Shown here: positions 1 through 9,115 of the stretch, piece by piece
How the letters are laid out: the number at the start of each line of letters is the position of its first letter
How positions within the stretch are numbered: the first letter of the stretch is position 1
Assembly (NCBI RefSeq): GCF_000814475.1
Contig: NZ_JSVC01000002.1
Span: forward strand, 62,001 to 126,000
Source: Flavihumibacter solisilvae
Lineage (GTDB): Bacteria > Bacteroidota > Bacteroidia > Chitinophagales > Chitinophagaceae
Length of the DNA: 64,000 nucleotides
Reading direction: 5' to 3'
Translations under genes and position numbers: made by a program
Notes under the pieces: model-generated
The model's input: only the letters and a program-made list of their open reading frames with translations
What the model was told of the DNA's origin: nothing
The model's database searches: none

Positions 1-1740
1 CATCAGCTGCTCGTAATCTTTAAGGTGATCATTCAATGGTTCAAGAATTGCTTCCGGACCACCACCCTGGTATTTTGTCAACGGTACGAATCCCCAGCCC
101 ATGGATGGCGTCTTTTCCCATGTTCCATCAAAAATATTCTGGCGATTAAGTATCATCTGGTTCTCACGTGGAAGAGAGAAATTTACCTCCCGGTAACCTA
201 TGGCGATTTTGTGCGTGCCATCAAGGAAATACCAATCGGGCGCATTGATATACACACCTTTCTCATTCAGCCAGCGGTATAATTCTTTTTGGATCAGCAT
301 CTGTTTCCATTGTGAGTCATCCAGTCCCTGGTGGCCGGGATGTGTTGTCGACGCACAAACATCCCCGGGATAGGGCCCATCATTTTCCCAGATATCGAAT
401 CCCGTTTTCGAGTAGAAGCTTTTTATTTTGTCCCGGTATGCCAATCCCCATTTGCTGCCAAAACAAGGGGCATTGCCAAAAAAAGCTCCCCCTGGTTTAC
501 CTGTAGCGGGATTAATCACATCATCATCGTCACTGATGCGCCTTGAGCTGAAAAGAGAGTAACCGCCGATCAGTATTCCCTTGTTATGAGCATATTCCGC
601 ATTCTTTTTCCACCTGTCAATGTTTTCTACGGATGTGTCTTCCATGTTGATGTGGCTGCCGAAACTCAGGATCAGTGCTTCATAACCAGTTACGGCACAT
701 TGGTCGATGGCCGTCTTAACTTCCTCGTCATTGCGGCTGACAAGATGCATGAAAATCGGATTGGCGGTAGTCCAGGGTGCAATAGTGCGGTACATTTTCC
801 TGATCGCGAGTCCTCGACGTTCACGGTCGTAGCTGTCCATCAGTAATTCAAAGGTTCGTACCGAAGTAAAAGATTCACCTGGCCTGAGCTCGACACCCGG
901 GGCCTTATCCGGGTAGATCTCAAGCAGGCAGGGTGTCTGGTAATTGTAGTTCACCTGCGAAGTATATGATGAATCAGTTTTCCAGTGTGTGGTTTGATCA
1001 CTGATATCATACCGCATGGCATTGTTGAATGCGTAATCGGTCTCTAGATAAATACCCTGTGGTTTCCGCATCTGTGCCGGGCTGCCAACTACCGCACTTT
1101 CTTCCTCTACCATTCCCAGCACTTCATTTATCACACGGTTTATTTTGAAACCTTTGCCGCTGCTATTTTCAAGTGTGAGCCACTTGGCTATGAGCGGCAG
1201 GCCATCATACAATGCATAATGTACGTTTACTTTTAACCCGGTGAGTTCAGGGACAGTTGACTTATAACTCATGGTTAAAACTTTTCCATGGGGCTGATAT
1301 TTATTCATCGCCCAGGTAGTCGGTTTCCAGTTCACAAAAGGTTTAAGGTCATCAATGGAATAACCAGAGAATTGAAAATCGGATTGGCCTGCTGTAAAAT
1401 TCGCGATCCACTCCGGAAGCAGATATGCATTTTCCTTCTGCCCATATAAACCGCCAACGTTATACGGCGTTCCGTTAATTACCAGCTTTGCTTCCGGTTG
1501 AACAGATCTCAGCAACTGCTGGCCATTCACCAGGTTTCGATAATCAATGCAGGCAGCATTTGGTGCCAGGCGGAAACTACGTTGTACAAGACCGTTATTC
1601 ATCATCAGGTCTTTCTTATCAGCAGACAGTTTGATCTGAGAAGTTGCAGTCACAGGTTTTACCAGCCAGTCGCCCGATTGCGCATTGCCGGCTGAGGAAA
1701 CAAGCGTGATAACAATTATGGTAAGAAGCCTGGAAATCAT
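1..1740 (-). CDS. Secreted glycoside hydrolase-like protein, GH36/clan GH-D-like (C-terminus outside window)
   Basis: An open frame of 580 codons runs on the minus strand from ATG at 1740 off the left edge of the window, so the C-terminus is missing. The N-terminus is a signal peptide (MISRLLTIIVITLVSSAGNA, then QS), so the product is exported. Residues about 30-280 look like the beta-rich N-terminal domain of a galactosidase-type enzyme. From about residue 310 the pattern fits a TIM barrel, with a motif FDIWENDGPYPGD and a following H-P-G-H that resemble the catalytic barrel of retaining alpha-galactosidases (clan GH-D); the Asp in DIWEND is a possible nucleophile. It is divergent from a sulfatase, which supports a role in glycan breakdown. 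The family assignment is tentative: it could be an uncharacterised glycosidase family with a similar fold. Confidence 0.6.
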   Translation of the reverse strand, partial: MISRLLTIIVITLVSSAGNAQSGDWLVKPVTATSQIKLSADKKDLMMNNGLVQRSFRLAPNAACIDYRNLVNGQQLLRSVQPEAKLVINGTPYNVGGLYGQKENAYLLPEWIANFTAGQSDFQFSGYSIDDLKPFVNWKPTTWAMNKYQPHGKVLTMSYKSTVPELTGLKVNVHYALYDGLPLIAKWLTLENSSGKGFKINRVINEVLGMVEEESAVVGSPAQMRKPQGIYLETDYAFNNAMRYDISDQTTHWKTDSSYTSQVNYNYQTPCLLEIYPDKAPGVELRPGESFTSVRTFELLMDSYDRERRGLAIRKMYRTIAPWTTANPIFMHLVSRNDEEVKTAIDQCAVTGYEALILSFGSHINMEDTSVENIDRWKKNAEYAHNKGILIGGYSLFSSRRISDDDDVINPATGKPGGAFFGNAPCFGSKWGLAYRDKIKSFYSKTGFDIWENDGPYPGDVCASTTHPGHQGLDDSQWKQMLIQKELYRWLNEKGVYINAPDWYFLDGTHKIAIGYREVNFSLPRENQMILNRQNIFDGTWEKTPSMGWGFVPLTKYQGGGPEAILEPLNDHLKDYEQLM

Positions 1741-1857
1741 GGCTGGGTAGATTTAAATGATAATACAAACAAGCTACAATATATTCGTTTTTAGAGTGGG
1801 TATCCGCATCTAAACATAAGCAAACGATTGCGTCCGGTTTGTGAATTTTTGCCCTGT

Positions 1858-1865
1858 TAATTTTG
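1858..1865 (+). promoter_or_regulatory. Bacteroidota -7 promoter box upstream of sulfatase
   Basis: TAATTTTG matches the TAnnTTTG -7 consensus of Bacteroidota sigma-A promoters and lies 25 bases before the sulfatase ATG. A TTTG at 1838-1841 sits 16 bases upstream and could serve as the -33 element, although the spacing is at the short end. Confidence 0.5.
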
Positions 1866-1890
1866 AGTCACTTTATAACAAACATGAATC

Positions 1891-3282
1891 ATGTTCCGTA
1901 ACGTATTAATATTGATTTGTACCGTTGGATTTGCTTACACCTTGCATGCTCAAGGTGCTGTCGAACCATTACCGAATATCATTTTTATCCTTGCAGACGA
2001 TATGGGATATGGAGACCTCGGCTGTTACGGTCAAAAGAAAATCCAAACGCCGAATATAGATGCACTTGCCAGGAGGGGAATGCGGTTCACGGATTTTTAT
2101 TCAGGGAGCACAGTATGCGCACCCTCACGCGCAAGCCTGATGACCGGTCAGCATACGGGGCATGTGTATATCAGGGGCAACGGTGAATTGCCGATGCGTG
2201 AAGCGGATTCCATCCTTCCCCAGGTGCTGAAGCAAAAGGGCTATGTTAATGGAATGGTAGGCAAGTGGGGTCTTGGACTTCAGAACACTCCGGGAGTGCC
2301 GGAGAAAAAAGGTTGGGATTATTTCGCCGGTCATCTCCATCACGTAGAAGGGCATTACCAGGAATCTGATTCCATCTGGATAATGCAGAATGGCATAACC
2401 GCTAAGCAGCCTGCACGAAAGTCTGATCTCAATGAATTGTTTACTACATATGCCAGGGATTTTATTGTGCAGCATGAACGCGATCCGTTTTTCTTATACG
2501 TTTCATATACACTGCCGCATGCGGGACTGACTGTGCCTGATCGCTTTCTGAAAAAATATCTGGATAAAAATGGCAACAGCAGGTTTGCACCTGAAACAGC
2601 CCATCCTGCCGGGAAGCATTATGCGGCGCAGCCTTTCCCGAGAGCTGCCTATGCTGCCATGATCACAGGTATGGACAGTTATGTCGGCAGTCTAATGGAG
2701 TTGCTTAAGTCTAAAGGACTGGACAAAAACACGATCGTGATATTTGCCAGTGATAACGGTACCCATATTGAAGGAGGTCGTACGATGCAGGATGCTATGG
2801 AAGTATTTCATAGCAGCGGGCCATTCCGTGGTATTAAGCGCGATCTGTATGAAGGCGGTATCAGGGTGCCCTTTATTGTCAGCTGGCCCGCAAAAATTGC
2901 CGCCAATATTACAAGCAATTATATCGGGGCATTTTGGGATGTTTTACCTACCCTTGCCGGTATCACCGGTGCAAAGGCACCGGAAAATGATGGAATCTCT
3001 TTCTATCCCGCCTTATTACAGCAGGCGCAGCCAAAACATGATTTTCTCTATTGGGAATTTTATGAGAATGGATTCAGGCAGGCTGTCAGAAAGGACAATT
3101 GGAAGGCCATCCGCTATTTCAAAAATGGCAAGCCGGATCATACCGAACTGTATGATCTGAGGTCAGATCCGGGCGAAGCCGTGGACCTGGCTGCAAGAGA
3201 ACCGGGCCGGTGCCGGGAGATGGAAACTGCGATGGATGCTTCACACAGAACGTCCGAAAGTAGTTTGTTCAGGATACCATAA
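1891..3282 (+). CDS. Secreted S1-family sulfatase (arylsulfatase A-like)
   Basis: 463 residues, starting with a signal peptide that ends near LHAQG. The alkaline-phosphatase-fold sulfatase signature is clear: ADDMGYGD supplies the metal-binding Asp pair (residues 36-37), and VCAPSRASLMTG contains Cys76 in the C-x-P-S-R context that anaerobic or aerobic maturases convert to formylglycine. A second metal site is seen in ASDNGTH near residue 287, and the C-terminus has the usual LYDLRSDPGEAVDLA motif. The enzyme should remove sulfate esters from a glycan or small substrate in the periplasm or outside the cell. It heads a plus-strand run with KDG kinase, KDPG aldolase and a hexuronate-type transporter. 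No sulfatase-maturase gene is seen in the window. Confidence 0.93.
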   Translation: MFRNVLILICTVGFAYTLHAQGAVEPLPNIIFILADDMGYGDLGCYGQKKIQTPNIDALARRGMRFTDFYSGSTVCAPSRASLMTGQHTGHVYIRGNGELPMREADSILPQVLKQKGYVNGMVGKWGLGLQNTPGVPEKKGWDYFAGHLHHVEGHYQESDSIWIMQNGITAKQPARKSDLNELFTTYARDFIVQHERDPFFLYVSYTLPHAGLTVPDRFLKKYLDKNGNSRFAPETAHPAGKHYAAQPFPRAAYAAMITGMDSYVGSLMELLKSKGLDKNTIVIFASDNGTHIEGGRTMQDAMEVFHSSGPFRGIKRDLYEGGIRVPFIVSWPAKIAANITSNYIGAFWDVLPTLAGITGAKAPENDGISFYPALLQQAQPKHDFLYWEFYENGFRQAVRKDNWKAIRYFKNGKPDHTELYDLRSDPGEAVDLAAREPGRCREMETAMDASHRTSESSLFRIP

Positions 3283-3310
3283 CTTAGAGCAACTGCAAGT
3301 AAACTGCCAT

Positions 3311-4312
3311 ATGAGAACAGTGTTATGTTTCGGCGAGCCTTTGTTACGATTTGCCTATGGGAACAACTGGATTGAAGATGCTGCCATGCCTGTGTATGTG
3401 GGCGGAGCGGAATTAAATACCGCAACGGCACTCGCCCGGTGGGGTGTTCCTGTACGTTATGCCACTGCAATTCCCGACAACCAGATAAGCGCAGAAATTA
3501 TTACGGAACTGAAAAGGCGGAATATCCAAACTGATGCTATAATGTTCTCAGGTGAGCGGATGGGTGCCTACTACCTGCCCCGGGGAGCTGAACTGAAACA
3601 TGCAGGGGTGATTTATGACAGGGCTGGTTCAGCTTTTGCCAACCTGCAAACCGGGCAAATTGACTGGGACAAGGAAATGGCAGAGGTGTCCTGGTTTCAC
3701 TTTTCAGCCATTTCACCTGCATTGAATGCCAATTCCGCAGCTGTTTGTGCTGAGGCACTGGACGCCGCTTCAAGAAAAAACATCACCATATCTGTTGACC
3801 TGAATTACCGGGCCAAGCTCTGGCAATATGGTAAAGCGCCTGTTGAGGTCATACCTGCTCTCGTGCAACACTGCGACGTGATTATGGGAAATATCTGGGC
3901 TGCCGAAAAGATGCTCGGCATAGAGGTAGATCCTGACGCGGCACGAGACAAGTCAACACTTGTGCAGGAATCCGGAAGATCAGCGGAAAAACTGATGCTG
4001 CAGTTTCAACGGTGCAGGCAGGTGGCAAACACATTCCGCTTTGAAAACGAATCTGGCTTGCAGTATTATGCAACCATGTATAGCTCAGGTAAATTATTCG
4101 TTTCATCCGAGTACAGTACAACTGGAATAGTGGACAAGGTCGGTAGTGGAGATTGCTTTATGGCAGGACTTATTTACGGCAACTTCAATAAATACAGGGA
4201 GCAGTGCACCCTGGACTTTGCCACAGCCGCGGCATTTGATAAATTATTTATCGCGGGTGACTGTACCAGTTCAACAATTGAATCCATATTGCAAAAGATG
4301 AAACATGCCTGA
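3311..4312 (+). CDS. kdgK: 2-keto-3-deoxygluconate kinase (PfkB family)
   Basis: 333 residues from the ATG at 3311, which begins MRTVLCFGEPLLRF as in ribokinase-family sugar kinases; an in-frame ATG at 3236 lies inside the sulfatase and is rejected. The substrate-side motif GGAELNTATALARWG is near residue 33 and the C-terminal PfkB signature GSGDCFMAG carries the catalytic Asp (Ser replaces the more usual Ala of GAGD). The likely reaction is ATP-dependent phosphorylation of 2-keto-3-deoxygluconate to KDPG. Sugar specificity is inferred from the next gene, which overlaps by 8 bp and encodes KDPG aldolase; the pair would form the lower half of a hexuronate pathway. A ribokinase or fructokinase activity cannot be excluded from sequence alone. 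Confidence 0.85.
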   Translation: MRTVLCFGEPLLRFAYGNNWIEDAAMPVYVGGAELNTATALARWGVPVRYATAIPDNQISAEIITELKRRNIQTDAIMFSGERMGAYYLPRGAELKHAGVIYDRAGSAFANLQTGQIDWDKEMAEVSWFHFSAISPALNANSAAVCAEALDAASRKNITISVDLNYRAKLWQYGKAPVEVIPALVQHCDVIMGNIWAAEKMLGIEVDPDAARDKSTLVQESGRSAEKLMLQFQRCRQVANTFRFENESGLQYYATMYSSGKLFVSSEYSTTGIVDKVGSGDCFMAGLIYGNFNKYREQCTLDFATAAAFDKLFIAGDCTSSTIESILQKMKHA

Positions 4313-4976
4313 TAAACATCAAACAGCAGCTTTCCTGCTGCAGCAGAAATTGCTACCGTTATTTTACCAGGACAGTGTTGAGATAAGCGGTCGGATCCTG
4401 AAAGCCCTGTATGCAGGCGGACTCAGGGCTGTCGAGTATACCAACAGGGGCGAACATGCACGGCGGAATTTTTCCGGGCTGAGGAAACTGGTTGATGCGG
4501 AGCTGCCGGGAATGCTGCTTGGCATAGGCACAATCAAGTCAGCCAGTGATGCACATCAATTTATCGGTGAAGGTGCAGACTTTATTGTTTGCCCGACTAT
4601 AGACTCTTCAGTAGCTGAGACAGTTGCAGACGCTAAATTATTGTGGGTGCCTGGTACTATGACTCCAACCGAAATATCAATGGCAGAAACACACGGTGCA
4701 ACACTGGTAAAAGTGTTTCCCGGGAATGTGCTCACGCCGGCATTTATCAGTTCAGTAAAAGAATTATTTCCTGGTCTGTCCTTTTTGGTTACAGGAGGAG
4801 TGGAGCCGGAGGAAAAGAATCTTACTGCTTGGTTTGGTTCCGGTGTTGCAGCAGTAGGTATGGGAAGTATGCTGATCAAAAAATCATACATTGAAAATAA
4901 TGATTATGACGGCCTCTCTGTCGCGGCTGGAAATGCCCTGCGCCTCGTTCAGAGCATCGTGCCTCCCGGAAGATAG
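4305..4976 (+). CDS. eda: 2-keto-3-deoxy-6-phosphogluconate (KDPG) aldolase
   Basis: 223 residues in a class I aldolase TIM barrel. It cleaves KDPG to pyruvate and glyceraldehyde 3-phosphate. Visible family features are VEYTNRG (the conserved Glu that acts as general acid/base), LGIGTI, PTIDSSV, WVPGTMTP, the Schiff-base Lys in ATLVKVFPG, and the phosphate-binding end TGGVEPEEKN. The start codon overlaps the end of the kinase gene by 8 bp, so translation is probably coupled. With the upstream kinase it completes conversion of KDG, the product of uronate catabolism, to central metabolites. No upstream uronate isomerase or reductase genes lie in the window. Confidence 0.92.
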   Translation: MPDKHQTAAFLLQQKLLPLFYQDSVEISGRILKALYAGGLRAVEYTNRGEHARRNFSGLRKLVDAELPGMLLGIGTIKSASDAHQFIGEGADFIVCPTIDSSVAETVADAKLLWVPGTMTPTEISMAETHGATLVKVFPGNVLTPAFISSVKELFPGLSFLVTGGVEPEEKNLTAWFGSGVAAVGMGSMLIKKSYIENNDYDGLSVAAGNALRLVQSIVPPGR

Positions 4977-4986
4977 GTCGCACTTT

Positions 4987-5012
4987 CCCTTTTGAATTTC
5001 CCTTTTGAATTT
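4987..5012 (+). repeat. Two exact tandem copies of a 13-bp unit before the transporter gene
   Basis: CCCTTTTGAATTT occurs twice back to back (4987-4999 and 5000-5012) in the 48-bp gap between the aldolase stop and the transporter start. It could be a slipped-strand duplication or a regulatory spacer; it is not a hairpin. Confidence 0.7.
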
Positions 5013-5024
5013 TTAATTTGAAAC

Positions 5025-6362
5025 ATGCCAACGATTGTTGAAACACTTAAGCCTGCTGTGAACAGTAAGTACCGATGGGTCATTTGCGGATTGCTGTTTT
5101 TTGCCACTACCATTAATTACCTCGATCGTGCTGTAATTAGCCTGCTGAAATCTTACCTGGAAAGAGATTTTCATTGGACAGAATCGGACTATTCCAATAT
5201 CGTGGTTGCCTTTCAGCTCACATACGCCATTGGCCTGCTTTTAATCGGCAGGGTAATTGACAGGACCGGTACTAAGACGGGATATGCTGTTTCCATCTTT
5301 CTTTGGAGTATTGCTGCAGTTGGCCACGCGTTTGTGCAAACCACTGGTGGATTTATTCTTGCAAGGGCTGCACTGGGAGTAAGCGAAGCCGGAAACTTTC
5401 CTGCAGCAATCAAAGCCGTTGCAGAGTGGTTTCCTAAGAAAGAGCGGGCGCTTGCCACTGGAATTTTCAATGCCGGTACAAACGTCGGTGCCATCCTTGC
5501 CCCACTTACCGTTCCACTAATCGCAGAATTGTGGGGTTGGAAAATGGCATTCATCCTGACGGGTTCAATTGGGTTCCTTTGGATTATTGTATGGTACATC
5601 TATTACGAAGTTCCCGGGCGGCAGAAAAGGCTCAGTCAATCAGAACTGCAATATATACAGGATGAAGAATCTACTGCCACAGGAACTGCAGGTTCGATAC
5701 CATCGCAGAGTAATTCTCAAAATGAGAATGATTCGTGGCTCAGACTGCTGGGTTACCGGCAAACCTGGGCATTTATTTTAGGCAAGTTCCTGACTGATCC
5801 TGTCTGGTGGTTCTACCTGTTCTGGTTGCCTGCGTTTTTAAAGGCACAATATAGTCTCGAAGGCACTGCCATAGCCTTACCCGTCGCTTTGGTTTATACA
5901 CTGGCAGCGGTCGGCAGTGTGGCAGGAGGCTGGCTTCCACTTTATTTTACCAATGGCGGCTGGACTGTATTCCGTGCCCGGAAAACAGCTATGTTTATTT
6001 ATGCCTGTTGTGCTGTTCCGGTTGTATTCGCGTCGAAGCTGGGACAGCTGGGAATGTGGTGGGCGATCTTCATCATAGGAGTGGCAGCAGCTGCTCACCA
6101 GGCCTGGAGCGCTAATATGTACACAACGGTTTCAGATAAGTTTCCAAAGGAAAAAGTCGCGTCGGTAACAGGAATGGGTGGTATGGCCGGTGCACTTGGC
6201 GGAATGCTTATTGCTAAACTCGCCGGTATGCTGTTCGATCACTTTAAAGCACTTGGCCAACTCAACACCGGTTATGCCATTATGTTCCTGATTTGCGGAA
6301 TAGCTTATGTTATTGCATGGCTTATTATGCACATGCTCGTTCCGCGTCCGCCGCGACCGTAA
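5025..6362 (+). CDS. MFS transporter of the hexuronate/anion:cation symporter type (ExuT-like)
   Basis: 445 residues with about twelve hydrophobic helices and a charged central loop (roughly residues 200-240) between the two six-helix halves. The N-terminal segment FFATTINYLDRAVIS with the Asp-Arg pair, and GVSEAGNFPAAIKAVAEWF, are hallmarks of the anion:cation symporter family that includes the galacturonate/glucuronate permease ExuT. It would import hexuronate or a related sugar acid by proton symport. Its position as last gene after KDG kinase and KDPG aldolase supports this. Exact substrate (glucuronate, galacturonate, or a sulfated or unsaturated uronate) cannot be read from the sequence. 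Confidence 0.87.
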   Translation: MPTIVETLKPAVNSKYRWVICGLLFFATTINYLDRAVISLLKSYLERDFHWTESDYSNIVVAFQLTYAIGLLLIGRVIDRTGTKTGYAVSIFLWSIAAVGHAFVQTTGGFILARAALGVSEAGNFPAAIKAVAEWFPKKERALATGIFNAGTNVGAILAPLTVPLIAELWGWKMAFILTGSIGFLWIIVWYIYYEVPGRQKRLSQSELQYIQDEESTATGTAGSIPSQSNSQNENDSWLRLLGYRQTWAFILGKFLTDPVWWFYLFWLPAFLKAQYSLEGTAIALPVALVYTLAAVGSVAGGWLPLYFTNGGWTVFRARKTAMFIYACCAVPVVFASKLGQLGMWWAIFIIGVAAAAHQAWSANMYTTVSDKFPKEKVASVTGMGGMAGALGGMLIAKLAGMLFDHFKALGQLNTGYAIMFLICGIAYVIAWLIMHMLVPRPPRP

Positions 6363-6379
6363 TCCAGGAAAATTGGTTA

Positions 6380-7462
6380 CTACATGCCTCCCAATTGTTT
6401 GAGGTACTTCTCTGAATTCGCACGGACGTTTTCCGGCGGATTCATGCTGAGTGACTTTTTGAAATTGATGATCGCATTTTTTTTATCGCCTTTTATCGCG
6501 TAGCCTTCGCCCAGGCTGTCCCATACATTGGCACTTTTGGGATGCCGCTTTGTATTCAGCGTAAAGATCTCAATAGCCTTGTCGTGTTGACCTTGTCCCA
6601 GTAACTGGTAGCCATATTGGTTTAATTCATTTTCGGTTGCTACCTCCACGGCATCTTTCATCATTTTGTCGGCGTCAGCTGTCTTGCCGGTCTCTTTCAG
6701 CAGTGCCGATTTTATGCTCATTGTTGCGAAACTATTATTTTGCGCGATCGCCTGGTCTATCCATTGAATCGCCTGGTCATAATTGACCTTATTCTGCAAG
6801 GCATAGTTTGCAGCGCTGGCATAGCCCATCCAGTTGAAACCCACCGGTCCTTTCAGTTCTTCGGCAGCATTGTTCATGACGATATCGTCAACGGCGAATT
6901 CAACTTTTACCGGAAACTGAAGTTTTTCCCAATTAAGTACGAGCTCTGCAGAAGTGCGGTTGATGTTCATGAAGTCGAAGGTGAGCAGTTCGGTATGTGC
7001 CACCTGCCGGAGTTTAATTGGAGACCTGAGCTGGTCATGTTTTGCGTCATACCAGAAGCTTCCCCATGACCTGCTGTCTTTAGACAGGATCACTTCCCCG
7101 GTATTGTCCTTGTTCACGACAAAGAACAAACCATATTTGCCTGCGGGTACTTTCTGGCCTTCTACAACCACGTCATTTGAAAACTCGATAGTTGTGTTTT
7201 CATTGGCACCGGACCGCCAGGGCGATTCATTATTGGCACCGAATCCCTGTTTGTTCCAACCGTAAGGAACGAGAGCGCCCCAGATTTCCCTTCCTTTTAC
7301 GGCAGGCCGCGAATAGTTGATTGTAACTGTTGAAATGCCGATGGTTTGTTTTACTTCGGCAGCGGGGCTCTGTGGTCGTGGCGTCGTAACCTGTGCCATT
7401 AGTTGCATACTGGCTGATGCAATCAGCAACAGCGTCAGGCGCCTGGTGATTTGCGTAAGCAT
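6380..7462 (-). CDS. Exported DUF2911 domain protein with TPR repeats
   Basis: 360 residues with a signal peptide ending near MQLMAQ. Residues about 30-190 match the DUF2911 pattern (RPQSPAAEVKQTIG, INYSRPAVKGREIWG, VPAGKYGLFFV), a beta-rich periplasmic domain of unknown role common in Bacteroidota. Residues about 205-355 form alpha-helical TPR-like repeats, including GYQLLGQGQHDKAIEIFTLN and a last repeat NVWDSLGEGYAIKGDKKNAI. TPRs suggest protein-protein contacts in the periplasm. It is convergent with the MFS gene (17 bp gap) and lies downstream of the DUF218 gene on the same strand, about 100 bp away. No enzymatic function can be assigned. Confidence 0.85.
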   Translation of the reverse strand: MLTQITRRLTLLLIASASMQLMAQVTTPRPQSPAAEVKQTIGISTVTINYSRPAVKGREIWGALVPYGWNKQGFGANNESPWRSGANENTTIEFSNDVVVEGQKVPAGKYGLFFVVNKDNTGEVILSKDSRSWGSFWYDAKHDQLRSPIKLRQVAHTELLTFDFMNINRTSAELVLNWEKLQFPVKVEFAVDDIVMNNAAEELKGPVGFNWMGYASAANYALQNKVNYDQAIQWIDQAIAQNNSFATMSIKSALLKETGKTADADKMMKDAVEVATENELNQYGYQLLGQGQHDKAIEIFTLNTKRHPKSANVWDSLGEGYAIKGDKKNAIINFKKSLSMNPPENVRANSEKYLKQLGGM

Positions 7463-7560
7463 ATAAGCAGTTTTAGGTGATGAATGACTGTCTTATAAGT
7501 TACGATTTTCGAAATGCCGGTCCGGAGTCATAATATGCCAGCGGTGCAGTCACGATAAGT

Positions 7561-8229
7561 TCACTCCTTAACCAGGTGGCTGCTGAAGCCCAGGTCAACA
7601 AGCATTTCATAAGCATTCCAGATGTTGTCGGGAATGTCCTGGTGCACCTGGAATCCCTTTGCCGGATAGATCCTGATGCGCTGAAGATCCCCGACCATGA
7701 TATTGATCACTCTTTCCATCGGGATCTCTTCATTTGGATATTCAAGCAGGCTCAATTGCGGTGAAGTGACCAGCAGCTCTTTGTCCGGCCAGTGCTTTTT
7801 GAATGTAGCAAAGCTGCGACGTTCCATGTAGGGCTTCTGGACTACTATAAAAGTGCGGGGATCCAGGTTTTTTTCTTTTAGCAATTGCTGTGTAAACAGG
7901 ATATTTTCACCAGTATTGGTCGACTTGTTTTCAACCAGGATAGCGCTTTCCGGTACGCCTTTCCGGATGGCAATACCTGCAAACTGGTCAGCTTCTGTTT
8001 CAGTCCAGATGCCCCGTGTAACATTCCCCAGTCCACCGGAAAATATTACCAGTGGCGCCAGCCCTTCCAGGTAGAGCTCAGTTGCGCGGTCCGCAACCCG
8101 AAGATCATGACTGCCGAGCGCAAAAATGCAATCAGCAGGCCGCATAGTATGGTTCATGTGATGGTATTCCCATAGCTTTCCGGCAAGTTCCAGTACTTCC
8201 GGAGTAATAGCTGAAGTTTCCTGTTTCAT
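7561..8229 (-). CDS. YdcF-like DUF218 domain protein
   Basis: 222 residues from ATG at 8229; an in-frame TTG at 8253 would overlap the upstream gene by 4 bp and is a possible alternative start. The DUF218 core is evident: an N-terminal strand CIFALGSHD, the conserved VIFSGGLGN, TEADQFAGIAIRKGVP, and ENKSTNTGENI, followed by VVQKPYMERRS. Family members have a Rossmann-like fold, and some bind S-adenosylmethionine or act in envelope metabolism, but no reaction is established for this subtype. There is no signal peptide or membrane anchor, so it is predicted cytoplasmic, unlike the membrane-anchored SanA/ElyC branch. It follows an outer-membrane-type protein gene in an apparent operon that starts with a sigma factor. 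Confidence 0.83.
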   Translation of the reverse strand: MKQETSAITPEVLELAGKLWEYHHMNHTMRPADCIFALGSHDLRVADRATELYLEGLAPLVIFSGGLGNVTRGIWTETEADQFAGIAIRKGVPESAILVENKSTNTGENILFTQQLLKEKNLDPRTFIVVQKPYMERRSFATFKKHWPDKELLVTSPQLSLLEYPNEEIPMERVINIMVGDLQRIRIYPAKGFQVHQDIPDNIWNAYEMLVDLGFSSHLVKE

Positions 8230-8249
8230 CTGGACAAGATAGCCAATAT

Positions 8250-9095
8250 TCAAAAATGGAAAACAACGCCCAGTTCAGGGGCATAGTCGGTGGCCTTTGA
8301 AGTAATTCCAAATGCGTTGTTTATTCGAATGAATGCATGGTCACTAACATGAAATTGCATGTCGGTTATCAACTCCAGTTCATCCTGCGAACCTTCAATG
8401 ATTACTGCAAACCGGAATAGCCCGGATACGCGTTTAAGGTATTCTATTGCATACTCACCAAAATCCACTTTGCTTTCTTCACCATCGTATTCAACTGCTG
8501 TCCTGACTGTAAGAGTGCCCCAGGAATATCCTTTTATAAAACCAATTCCCAACTTGAACTCCCAATCGGAAGTACCGATGATTTTTTTATCTTTCTGAAG
8601 TGGTAAAACATATTCGAAGAAGCTAAAGATCTCCGGCTTTCTTGCAGTTTCTTTCTTCCACACATACCTTAGCTGTCCTTCCACGTCGCCCAGTCCGGAT
8701 TCAGCGATTTCCTCCGGCATGTTTGAATCGTCCTGTTTGTTTTTAACAAGCTCAGCTGAAATTATGGATGCTTCAAATTCAACGGCAAGCCTGTCGGTGA
8801 TGCCATAACCAATAAAGATCACTCCTTCGTTGGCGGTGTACTTTCCACGGTAATCAACATCTTTCCCGTAGCCCATTTCCTGTGGCTTGTATTCATAATT
8901 CCTGTCATAGTAATATTCGTAAAATGGGTAAATGATGATTTCTCTTTTCCTGATGTAAGTACCAAACATAGAAGTGGGAATGCCTTCGCCCCGGTCACTC
9001 AGGAACCTTGGCAGAATTGTATCTAAATCTGTCTGCTGAGCGCAGACATGCAGGCAAATAAATGCCAGCGCCAATGGCAGCATCAGCTTTTTCAT
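8250..9095 (-). CDS. Outer-membrane beta-barrel-type protein of unknown function
   Basis: 281 residues with a clear signal peptide (MKKLMLPLALAFICLHVCAQ). The mature part alternates polar and hydrophobic residues in short strands, is rich in Tyr and Phe, contains GYGITDRLAVEFEASI and IRYVW-like strands, and ends in Phe (GVVFHF), as expected of a BAM-inserted outer-membrane barrel. Many aromatic residues lie near the N-terminus (IIYPFYEYYYDRNYEY). It resembles the loosely defined barrel transporter family annotated near metal or phenol genes, but specific function cannot be given. It sits between the barrel/anti-sigma-like gene (20 bp away) and the DUF218 gene and is likely co-transcribed with them. 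Confidence 0.72.
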   Translation of the reverse strand: MKKLMLPLALAFICLHVCAQQTDLDTILPRFLSDRGEGIPTSMFGTYIRKREIIIYPFYEYYYDRNYEYKPQEMGYGKDVDYRGKYTANEGVIFIGYGITDRLAVEFEASIISAELVKNKQDDSNMPEEIAESGLGDVEGQLRYVWKKETARKPEIFSFFEYVLPLQKDKKIIGTSDWEFKLGIGFIKGYSWGTLTVRTAVEYDGEESKVDFGEYAIEYLKRVSGLFRFAVIIEGSQDELELITDMQFHVSDHAFIRINNAFGITSKATDYAPELGVVFHF

Positions 9096-9115
9096 TTTAG
9101 TTGAGTTGGTGTGTC

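Noticed and set aside
25-1695. Several plus-strand open frames of 60-90 codons at the left edge
   Set aside because: They lie opposite one continuous minus-strand frame (1-1740) with a signal peptide and conserved-looking domains; they are antisense shadows.
3236-3310. 25-residue N-terminal extension of the KDG kinase
   Set aside because: It overlaps the sulfatase coding end in another frame, and the PfkB fold begins at the ATG at 3311.
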